A stretch of DNA of 5,409 bases. It comes from Psychroflexus sp. Lineage in GTDB: Bacteria > Bacteroidota > Bacteroidia > Flavobacteriales > Flavobacteriaceae. The stretch covers positions 1-5,409 of the forward strand of contig SKIG01000068.1 in the NCBI GenBank assembly GCA_007116535.1. Reading direction: 5' to 3'. The translations under genes and the position numbers were made by a program. Shown here piece by piece: positions 1-5,409 of this stretch (its first letter is position 1; every line of letters begins with the position of its first letter). The notes beneath the pieces are model-generated. The model was not told the DNA's origin. It made no database searches and saw nothing but the letters and a program-made list of their open reading frames with translations.

Positions 1-1
1 C

Positions 2-388
2 ATTTTTGAAAGCAAAGTTTCCTATAGATCTATTTCTTCTTCCACCGCCATCAGTTGTTCCTGCTAATTCTGCAGCTTCAGCTAGAGATTGTCTGATTAC
101 AGAATCTCTAACCCAAAACACGAATTGTCTATACTCAGAGTTGGTGATTTCAGTTTCATCCATATAGAAAGATGGTACTGTAACCGTTTTTGTTGGGGCA
201 TCATTTGAACCTGCGATATCATAATCGGACTTTCCCATGATAAATGAACCACCTGTTACTAGAACCATCCCATAAGGTTTTTCAGGTTTCCAATTTTTTC
301 CTTTTACTCCAACCAATTGACCACGGTCATTATTACCACACCCAATTAAGAAGGTTGCTACTAAAAGTAATTGAACAATTTTTCTCAT
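2..388 (-). CDS. gldK: GldK, gliding motility / type IX secretion outer-membrane lipoprotein (N-terminal part, cut by window edge)
   Basis: This open frame runs from an ATG at 388 off the left edge, giving 129 codons. Residues 1-17 form a lipoprotein signal peptide: MRK, a hydrophobic stretch, then the lipobox LIGC with the lipidated Cys at 17. Residues 46-52 (GGSFIMG) and 72-95 (around FYMDETEITNSEYRQFV) are the start of a formylglycine-generating-enzyme/SUMF1-like domain, the hallmark of GldK and its Porphyromonas counterpart PorK. From family knowledge, GldK is anchored in the outer membrane facing the periplasm and forms a ring with GldN, which the GldLM proton-driven motor contacts; this complex powers type IX secretion and gliding. 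The residues after Cys17 (GNNDRG) show no acidic surface-export signal, which fits a periplasmic location. The full protein is usually about 450-470 residues, so roughly 70 percent is missing. The start is well fixed by the signal peptide. gldL, gldM and gldN are expected further left. Other SUMF1-domain lipoproteins exist, but the wording of the N-terminus is specifically GldK-like. Confidence 0.93.
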   Translation of the reverse strand, partial: MRKIVQLLLVATFLIGCGNNDRGQLVGVKGKNWKPEKPYGMVLVTGGSFIMGKSDYDIAGSNDAPTKTVTVPSFYMDETEITNSEYRQFVFWVRDSVIRQSLAEAAELAGTTDGGGRRNRSIGNFAFKN

Positions 389-493
389 TTCTTGCTAATT
401 ATAACTTATAATTTTCGAGGCTGTAAACCTAGATATTTATTTTCAAAAATACAACTGTTTTCTTAATAATGACTTAAAATATTTTTTTAATTG
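389..493 (-). promoter_or_regulatory. gldK upstream region with Bacteroidota -7 element
   Basis: This 105-base AT-rich gap separates the arginase-like gene from gldK. On the minus strand, positions 451 to 444 read TATTTTTG, a perfect match to the Bacteroidota -7 consensus TAnnTTTG. It would start a transcript near 437 and leave a 5' leader of about 50 bases. No clear TTTG box lies 19-21 bases upstream, so the promoter is only half supported, and in such AT-rich DNA the 8-mer could occur by chance. No GC-rich hairpin followed by a T run is present, so read-through from topA into gldK is not visibly blocked. The start codon has only the A-rich AGCAAGAA in front of it, not a strong Shine-Dalgarno sequence, as is usual in this phylum. 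Confidence 0.5.
397..413. repeat. Perfect 17-base AT palindrome just upstream of gldK
   Basis: The bases read AATTATAA, then a single C, then TTATAATT: two 8-base arms that are exact reverse complements. It ends 8 bases before the gldK ATG, inside the predicted leader. It could be a dimeric regulator site or a weak RNA hairpin near the ribosome-loading region. The arms contain no G or C, so a hairpin would be marginal, and chance formation in AT-rich DNA is possible. Confidence 0.35.
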
Positions 494-1639
494 TCATATT
501 TCATTTTTTAACTTTGCCTTAATCCAACGATTGGGAAACTCTTGTTGGCATGCATTCAAATAGTTATCCTTCGTACACGGTAATAACGAGGTTTCTTTAA
601 AATTATTACTATTTCGAATTATTTGTGGTATTTCAATCCACCATCGATCTGAAAATGCACTATGATAAAAAATTAAGTCTTCATTTTCTATTGGAACTAT
701 ATACTTGGTAAAGTTTTGATTTTTTGAAGTAACATTTTCTTTCACACGAAAATTTACACCTTCAATAAAATACCAAATTGTTTGTGCAATCACCTCATTA
801 AGTGAAACATTTAGCTTTGAGTCATTTAGATACAAACTAATGCTAGATACTTTTTCACTTAAACCTGCATACCTTGCAATAGCAGCCAATTCTTTAGCTA
901 AGAAACCGTTTACCATAGTACCGCCTATGCCAATCTCAGAAACTTTAAGTGACTCCATATCTATGCTCACCAAATCTGTATCCCTTAGAATTGGCTCTAC
1001 AAGTCTTATGTTGGTTGTAATTTCGCCAAGTCGATAGGATTCAAAATGTAATTTATCCAACAAAGAAACTTCATCTTGTCGCACGTAAAAATTTTGGTAC
1101 CCCAAATTAGCGTAATTAAACAAATTGTAAGGCTGCTGAACAACCATGTGACCAACGTAGTTAGTATTGCTTAACTCTGAGTCTGCATTCCCTAAATCAA
1201 ATTTTGCATCTACACAGGCAAGATTGACCATATACTTAACCTCATCGTATGCCCTATATTGACAAAAGCTATATTTTTGTGAGGATCCAAGAATTATGGG
1301 AATAACATTTTTCTTTAATAGTTGTTTTAAAATAGAAACAATTAAAAATTCACTGTCCTTGTAATTTTCTGCAAGCGGAATATTCCCTAAATCTATAATT
1401 CGTTTATGCCAATTACCGGGATAAAGTTGATAGAGGTGTTTTCTAAATTCAAAATAAACATCGAATTCATTTTGATTGACTACCTCTTTCAAACCTACAA
1501 TAGCTATCTCGTAGTTAGATAAATCTAAGTCTTCTCCATCCCAAAACTGAACGTTTTCTCCTAAGCAGAATTCATCTCTACGAAGATATTCTTCTACAAA
1601 TACCTGAGGGATAGTTTCCAAAAACTCGAAATTGTCCAT
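494..1639 (-). CDS. Arginase/formimidoylglutamase-fold (ureohydrolase superfamily) protein, probably catalytically altered
   Basis: A 381-residue cytosolic protein with no signal peptide or membrane segment. Family ureohydrolases use two Mn ions to hydrolyse guanidino or formimidoyl substrates. The fold landmarks are recognisable: a beta strand plus loop ILGSSQKYSF (about 116-125) where GGDHS normally lies; VDAKFD (143-148) for DAHxD; SIDMES (225-230) for SxDxD; and the NGF..KELAAIARYAG region (244-258) matching the conserved GGL..E...... helix. Three of six metal ligands are changed (His to Gln, His to Lys, Asp to Glu). A C-terminal block of about 85 residues containing SDRWWIE (330-336) and a Trp/Lys-rich end goes beyond the usual 300-320 residue enzyme. 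I chose ATG at 1639 because MDNFEFLE resembles relatives; a TTG at 1648, directly after the topA stop, would add three residues. It lies 9 bases after topA and is presumably cotranscribed with it, upstream of gldK. Automatic pipelines would call it formimidoylglutamase (hutG), but no histidine-degradation genes are in view and the active site argues against that. Fold call confident; function unknown. Confidence 0.85.
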   Translation of the reverse strand: MDNFEFLETIPQVFVEEYLRRDEFCLGENVQFWDGEDLDLSNYEIAIVGLKEVVNQNEFDVYFEFRKHLYQLYPGNWHKRIIDLGNIPLAENYKDSEFLIVSILKQLLKKNVIPIILGSSQKYSFCQYRAYDEVKYMVNLACVDAKFDLGNADSELSNTNYVGHMVVQQPYNLFNYANLGYQNFYVRQDEVSLLDKLHFESYRLGEITTNIRLVEPILRDTDLVSIDMESLKVSEIGIGGTMVNGFLAKELAAIARYAGLSEKVSSISLYLNDSKLNVSLNEVIAQTIWYFIEGVNFRVKENVTSKNQNFTKYIVPIENEDLIFYHSAFSDRWWIEIPQIIRNSNNFKETSLLPCTKDNYLNACQQEFPNRWIKAKLKNEI

Positions 1640-1648
1640 ATAATCCAA

Positions 1649-4150
1649 CTATTTCTTTTTTGTGCTTGCTTTCTTTTTTGTTGTTTTTTTAGCTGTTTTC
1701 TTTTTAGACGATTTGGCTTCGATCAACTTTTGAGCTTCTGCAAGCGTCATTTTAGCAGCCTCGGTAGTTTTGGGTAATTCAATCTTAGTTTTTCCTTTAA
1801 TCAAATTGAAGCGTCCCCAACGAGCTTTTTCTAATCGTATTCCCTCTTCTTCCCAATTATGGATAACTTTATCTTTTTCTTTTTGTATTTTATCTTCAAT
1901 AAGCTCGATAATGTCTTTCTCACTTAAATTGTCAAAATCGTATTTTTTGTTTACGTTAATAAACATGTCATTCCATTTCAAGAATGGGCCAAATCTACCT
2001 TTACCTTTCTGCACTCCTTCACCTTTATAGGTATAAATTGGCTCGTCTGCTTTTTCCTTGGCTTTTATAAGCTCTATTGCTCTATCTAGGCTAACTTCTA
2101 GTGGATCTTCGTCTTTATCTAATGAAACAAACTTATTTCCATACCTAACGTAAGGACCATATCTACCTACATTTGCTTCAACTTCTTCTCCCTTATACTC
2201 TCCTAGGCTTTTTGGCAATTGAAACAGTTCCATTGCCTCTTCAAAGGTTATACTATTAAGTGTTTGGTGAGGCTGTAAACCTGCAAATCGAGGCTTCTCA
2301 TCGTCTTCTACACTTCCTATTTGAACCATTGGCCCATACTTCCCTAATCTAGCGCTTACCGGTTTTCCTGATTTGGGGTCGGTTCCCAAAATACGTTCTC
2401 CTACTTCTCTCTCTGCATTCTTTTCAACGTCTTTTACAGTAGGATGAAAACTACTGTAGAAACCTTTTAAAACATTTGTCCAATCCTTCTTTCCTTCCGC
2501 AATTTTATCGAAATCTTCTTCTAATTCAGCTGTAAAATTATAATCTAATATGCTACTAAAATGCTCTACCAAAAAGTCGTTTACTACCATTCCAACGTCT
2601 GTTGGAACAAGTTTTCCTTTGTCAGAACCAACCATTTCACTCAATTTCTTAGACTGAATTTGCTGATTCTCTAAAGTTAGTTGGATGTAATTTCTTTTCG
2701 TTCCTTCTATTTGACCTTTTTCAACATATTTTCTATTTTGAATAGTCGAAATAGTTGGTGCGTAAGTAGACGGTCTACCAATCCCTAATTCTTCTAACTT
2801 TTTAACCAAAGAAGCTTCGGTATATCTCGCAGGCGGACGCGTAAAACGCTCCGTTGCCTGAATGTAATTATTGGTAAGGGATTCACCTTCTTTTATGTTA
2901 GGTAACAATCCATCTTGCTCTTCGTCTTCTTCATCTTTACCTTCCAAATAAACCTTGAGGAAACCATCAAACTTGATCATTTCACCTCTAGCTACAAATT
3001 GTTCTTCGGAAGAATTAGAAGCAATTTTAGCCACCGTTCTTTCTAATTGAGCATTACTCATTTGAGAAGCGATAGCTCTTTTCCAAATCAAGTCATACAA
3101 ACGCGATTGGTCGTAATCATCACCAGCATTATGTACTGCAAAATTTGTTGGACGTATTGCTTCGTGAGCTTCCTGTGCTCCTTTAGCTCCCGACTTATAA
3201 TTTCGTTCGTGGTGGTATTGACTTCCGTAGGCGGAATGAATTTCATTTTTTGCACCATTTTTAGCTTCAGTAGACAGGTTTACGCTATCCGTTCTCATAT
3301 AAGTTATCCTTCCAGATTCATATAGACGCTGTGCAATATTCATAGTTTTCCCCACAGGAAAACCTAATTTACGCGCCGCTTCCTGTTGAAGCGTAGAGGT
3401 TGTAAAAGGTGGTGCAGGTGACTTAGAAGCTGGCTTTTTTGTTAGCTCATCTACTTTAAATTTCGCATTCAGATGCTTTTCTAAAAAAGCTTTTGCTTCT
3501 TCTTTACTAGAGATATTCTTAGGTAACTTCGCTTTGAAAGTTGCTCCTTCTGAAGTAGCAAATTCAGCATCTACTCGGTAAGAATTTTCAGGAGTAAAAT
3601 CAAGAACCTCTCTTTCTCTTTCTACTATTAGTCTTACAGAAACAGACTGAACTCTTCCTGCTGAAAGACCTCCCTTCACTTTACGCCAAAGCACGGGCGA
3701 AAGTTCGTAACCAACTAACCTATCCAAAACACGTCTAGCTTGCTGTGCATTGACGAGGTTATAGTCGATTTCTCGTGGTTTTTCGATAGCTTTTTGAATA
3801 GCAGACTTGGTAATCTCATGAAAAACTATACGCTTGGTTTGTTCTGGCTTCAAGTTAAGTGCTTCTGCCAAATGCCATGCAATTGCTTCTCCTTCACGGT
3901 CCTCATCACTTGCCAACCAAACCATCTCTGCATTACTTGCTAATTTCTTCAGCTGGCTTACTACTTCTTTTTTGTCCTTATTTACTATGTATTTCGGCTT
4001 AAAATCTTTGTCAACATCAACGCCAAGTTCTTTTGAAGGTAAATCGGATATATGTCCGTAACTGGATGCTAATTTAAAATCCTTTCCCAAAAACTTTTCG
4101 ATTGTTTTTGCTTTTGCAGGTGACTCGACAATTACAAGATTTTTAGCCAT
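1649..4150 (-). CDS. topA: DNA topoisomerase I (type IA), TopA
   Basis: An 833-residue complete enzyme that relaxes negative supercoils by cutting one DNA strand through a 5'-phosphotyrosine link. The start MAKNLVIVESPAKAKTI is the classic TOPRIM opening with Glu9. TOPRIM covers about 3-115 and has the Mg-binding SDEDREGE motif (Asp82, Asp84, Glu86). The core carries GGLSAGRVQSV (160-170), the catalytic Tyr284 in RITYMRTDS with Arg286, EAHEAIRPT (327-335), and ELGIGRPSTYAP (454-465). After about residue 575 there are no Cys4 zinc fingers. Instead there are four C-terminal beta repeats of the topoisomerase C-terminal type, centred on GKYGPMVQIG (603-612), GRYGPYVRYG (662-671), GRFGPFLKW (718-726) and ARWGRFNLI (776-784). 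An acidic linker lies at 405-413, and the protein ends in a Lys-rich tail. Length is normal for Bacteroidota and shorter than the 865-residue E. coli enzyme. It is transcribed divergently from miaB and is the first gene of the leftward unit. The TAG stop is immediately followed by the next gene. Confidence 0.98.
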   Translation of the reverse strand: MAKNLVIVESPAKAKTIEKFLGKDFKLASSYGHISDLPSKELGVDVDKDFKPKYIVNKDKKEVVSQLKKLASNAEMVWLASDEDREGEAIAWHLAEALNLKPEQTKRIVFHEITKSAIQKAIEKPREIDYNLVNAQQARRVLDRLVGYELSPVLWRKVKGGLSAGRVQSVSVRLIVEREREVLDFTPENSYRVDAEFATSEGATFKAKLPKNISSKEEAKAFLEKHLNAKFKVDELTKKPASKSPAPPFTTSTLQQEAARKLGFPVGKTMNIAQRLYESGRITYMRTDSVNLSTEAKNGAKNEIHSAYGSQYHHERNYKSGAKGAQEAHEAIRPTNFAVHNAGDDYDQSRLYDLIWKRAIASQMSNAQLERTVAKIASNSSEEQFVARGEMIKFDGFLKVYLEGKDEEDEEQDGLLPNIKEGESLTNNYIQATERFTRPPARYTEASLVKKLEELGIGRPSTYAPTISTIQNRKYVEKGQIEGTKRNYIQLTLENQQIQSKKLSEMVGSDKGKLVPTDVGMVVNDFLVEHFSSILDYNFTAELEEDFDKIAEGKKDWTNVLKGFYSSFHPTVKDVEKNAEREVGERILGTDPKSGKPVSARLGKYGPMVQIGSVEDDEKPRFAGLQPHQTLNSITFEEAMELFQLPKSLGEYKGEEVEANVGRYGPYVRYGNKFVSLDKDEDPLEVSLDRAIELIKAKEKADEPIYTYKGEGVQKGKGRFGPFLKWNDMFINVNKKYDFDNLSEKDIIELIEDKIQKEKDKVIHNWEEEGIRLEKARWGRFNLIKGKTKIELPKTTEAAKMTLAEAQKLIEAKSSKKKTAKKTTKKKASTKKK
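1652..1711 (-). repeat. Low-complexity A-rich stretch coding for the Lys-rich TopA tail
   Basis: The last 20 codons of topA encode mainly Lys with Ala, Thr and Ser (residues 814-833; 12 Lys). On the coding strand this is a chain of A runs, the longest being seven As at 1690-1684. Basic tails of this kind in other topoisomerases bind DNA and help processive relaxation, so a DNA-binding role is inferred. The homopolymer runs are places where slippage, length variation or sequencing errors are plausible. Confidence 0.7.
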
Positions 4151-4169
4151 AGTAGAAATTTTATGCGGA

Positions 4170-4177
4170 CAAAAGTA
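4170..4177 (-). promoter_or_regulatory. topA promoter, -7 element
   Basis: On the minus strand, 4177 to 4170 reads TACTTTTG, matching the Bacteroidota TAnnTTTG -7 consensus exactly. It lies 19 bases upstream of the topA ATG, predicting a very short leader of about a dozen bases. The matching -33 TTTG box is not clear: the best candidate is a TTCTG near 4206-4202, about 24 bases upstream, slightly too far. The position relative to the gene makes it a good candidate despite the weak upstream box. Confidence 0.6.
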
Positions 4178-4208
4178 TGAGTTTTTATTTAACTATTGAT
4201 TCAGAAGT

Positions 4209-4220
4209 CACGTTTACGTG
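4209..4220. promoter_or_regulatory. Inverted repeat CACGT-TT-ACGTG upstream of topA
   Basis: Two perfect 5-base arms are separated by TT. The repeat is GC-richer than its surroundings. It sits about 32 bases upstream of the topA -7 element, just beyond where the -33 box should be, a usual place for an activator or repressor site. No known regulator is identified from the sequence, and a 5-base arm can arise by chance. Confidence 0.3.
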
Positions 4221-4324
4221 TGTTAAACCTATTGCACTAAAAATATATAATATTGATTTTCAATTATTTGAAAAGTTAATTTAAAATTTAAAAAACATAA
4301 TTTTTGTGCTATTTTAATAACAAG

Positions 4325-4337
4325 TGACACTTTGTCA
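4325..4337. promoter_or_regulatory. Inverted repeat TGACA-CTT-TGTCA overlapping the miaB -33 box
   Basis: Two perfect 5-base arms flank CTT. The right half covers the TTTG at 4331-4334 that is the likely -33 box of the miaB promoter, so a protein bound here would compete with RNA polymerase. Its regulator, if any, cannot be named. Confidence 0.3.
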
Positions 4338-4361
4338 TCCACTCGCAAGGTTGTATCTTTG
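4331..4361 (+). promoter_or_regulatory. miaB promoter (Bacteroidota -33/-7 type)
   Basis: TTTG at 4331-4334 and TATCTTTG at 4354-4361 match the Bacteroidota housekeeping consensus TTTG / TAnnTTTG, with a 19-base spacer inside the known range. Transcription would begin around 4366-4368, leaving a leader of about 15 bases before the miaB ATG. A strongly AT-rich block (about 4235-4320) lies upstream and could help polymerase binding. This is the best-formed promoter in the window. Confidence 0.8.
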
Positions 4362-4381
4362 CAAAAATTTGAATTTAGGTG

Positions 4382-5409
4382 ATGGAAAAAATTATAGACG
4401 AAAAAAAGCAAGGCACTAGTCTTGACCATATACAATATAATAGTAACGGGAAAAAACTATACATCGAAAGCTACGGTTGTCAGATGAACTTTAGTGATAG
4501 TGAAATTGTTGCATCTATTTTAGCTGAAGAAGGGTATAACACCACCAATCAACTTGAAGAAGCTGACTTGGTTCTTGTGAATACTTGTTCTATCCGAGAC
4601 AAAGCAGAACAAACAGTTAGAAAGCGTTTAGAGAAATTCAATGCAGTGAAAAAGACTCATCCACAAATGAAAGTGGGGGTTTTAGGGTGCATGGCTGAGC
4701 GTCTGAAGGAAAAATTTCTTGAGGAAGAAAAAATTGTTGACTTAGTAGTTGGTCCCGATGCTTACAAAGATTTACCTAACCTTGTTGCTGAAGTTGAAGA
4801 AGGACGAAACGCTGTAAATGTGATTCTATCCAAAGATGAAACCTACGGAGATATTTCACCTGTAAGATTAGATAGCAACGGAGTTACTGCATTTGTATCT
4901 ATTACTCGTGGCTGTGATAATATGTGTACTTTCTGTGTAGTTCCATTTACTCGTGGAAGGGAGCGTAGTCGTGACCCGCAGAGTATCATGGAAGAAGTAA
5001 AAAATCTTTGGGAGAAAGGTTTTAAAGAAATTACCTTACTTGGTCAGAATGTAGATTCATATTTATGGTACGGTGGTGGATTGAAGAAAGATTTCAAAAA
5101 CGCTACCGAAATGCAAAAAGCAACTGCCGTCAATTTTGCTCAATTACTAGATATGGTAGCAAAAGCTTTTCCGAGAATGAGAATTCGTTTCTCTACATCC
5201 AACCCGCAAGACATGACGTTGGATGTTATTGAAAGTATGGCAAAACACCATAATATATGTAACTATATCCATTTGCCTGTACAAAGTGGTAGCAACCGTA
5301 TATTGAAATTGATGAATCGTTTGCATACGAGAGAGGAATACTTTACACTTATAGATAATATTAAGAAGCTTATACCCGATTGTGCTATTTCGCAAGACAT
5401 GATTGCTGG
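4382..5409 (+). CDS. miaB: tRNA-2-methylthio-N6-dimethylallyladenosine synthase MiaB (C-terminus cut by window edge)
   Basis: The frame stays open from ATG 4382 to the right edge: 342 full codons of an enzyme usually about 480 residues long in this group. MiaB is a radical-SAM methylthiotransferase that converts i6A at position 37 of tRNAs reading UNN codons to ms2i6A, stabilising codon pairing. The N-terminal UPF0004 domain (about 25-140) has the three cluster-binding cysteines Cys33 (ESYGCQMN), Cys69 (VNTCSIRD) and Cys103 (LGCMAER). The radical-SAM domain begins near 168 and carries CDNMCTFC, with Cys178, Cys182 and Cys185 binding the second 4Fe-4S cluster, followed by [21 protein letters not shown] (219-227) and HLPVQSGSN (297-305). 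The end of the radical-SAM domain and the C-terminal TRAM domain are missing. Around 228-250 a segment longer than in E. coli MiaB ([12 protein letters not shown] and following) looks like the lineage insertion. The relatives MtaB and RimO are less likely given the motifs. The start is supported by the promoter spacing and the MEKIIDE opening. Confidence 0.97.
   Translation, partial: MEKIIDEKKQGTSLDHIQYNSNGKKLYIESYGCQMNFSDSEIVASILAEEGYNTTNQLEEADLVLVNTCSIRDKAEQTVRKRLEKFNAVKKTHPQMKVGVLGCMAERLKEKFLEEEKIVDLVVGPDAYKDLPNLVAEVEEGRNAVNVILSKDETYGDISPVRLDSNGVTAFVSITRGCDNMCTFCVVPFTRGRERSRDPQSIMEEVKNLWEKGFKEITLLGQNVDSYLWYGGGLKKDFKNATEMQKATAVNFAQLLDMVAKAFPRMRIRFSTSNPQDMTLDVIESMAKHHNICNYIHLPVQSGSNRILKLMNRLHTREEYFTLIDNIKKLIPDCAISQDMIA

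Noticed and set aside
474..490. AT-only inverted repeat TTAAAA/TTTTAA after the arginase-like stop, considered as a terminator
   Set aside because: The 6-base stem has no G or C pairs and no clear following T run on the minus strand, so it would not form a stable terminator hairpin.
840..1037. Plus-strand 65-codon frame inside the arginase-like gene
   Set aside because: It is a shadow of the real gene, with no promoter or recognisable protein features.
3047..4061. Several plus-strand open frames inside topA
   Set aside because: All are antisense to strongly conserved topoisomerase motifs (TOPRIM, active-site Tyr) and show no independent features.
4278..4296. Short ATTTAAA tandem repeat upstream of miaB
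   Set aside because: Only two copies in a very AT-rich stretch; expected by chance and not a meaningful array.
4229..4435. Minus-strand 68-codon open frame over the topA-miaB spacer and the miaB start
   Set aside because: It overlaps the strong miaB promoter and start, has a composition expected of translated AT-rich DNA, and shows no recognisable domain.
5147..5395. Minus-strand 82-codon frame antisense to miaB
   Set aside because: It lies wholly within a well-supported miaB coding region; its Cys/His-rich look comes from the complement of conserved miaB codons.

Overview
The window is AT-rich chromosomal DNA from a member of the Bacteroidota, most likely a flavobacterium. Three things point there: a GldK-type gliding and type IX secretion lipoprotein; the Bacteroidota promoter element TAnnTTTG upstream of three genes, with weak or no Shine-Dalgarno signals; and topoisomerase I and MiaB proteins of flavobacterial type. 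No mobile element, CRISPR array, rRNA or tRNA gene, or sign of recent transfer was found.

The left three quarters (positions 1 to 4150) is read on the minus strand. From upstream to downstream it holds topA (DNA topoisomerase I, complete), an arginase/formimidoylglutamase-fold protein with an eroded metal site (complete), and the first 129 codons of gldK (cut by the left edge). topA and the arginase-like gene are packed end to end, almost certainly on one transcript. A 105-base gap before gldK holds a good -7 promoter element and a perfect AT palindrome, so gldK, and the gldLMN genes expected beyond the edge, may have their own promoter as well as read-through from topA.

The right part (4382 to 5409) is read on the plus strand and holds the first 342 codons of miaB, the tRNA methylthiotransferase. 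topA and miaB are divergent. Their 231-base shared intergenic region holds one recognisable Bacteroidota promoter for each gene and two short inverted repeats.

Functionally these are housekeeping genes (DNA supercoiling and tRNA modification) beside the start of the gliding motility/T9SS locus. I found no previously undescribed system. The item most worth follow-up is the arginase-fold protein: three of the six usual metal ligands are replaced and it carries a C-terminal extension, so it is probably not a working ureohydrolase. Its position beside gldK makes a link to cell-envelope or secretion biology possible but unproven.
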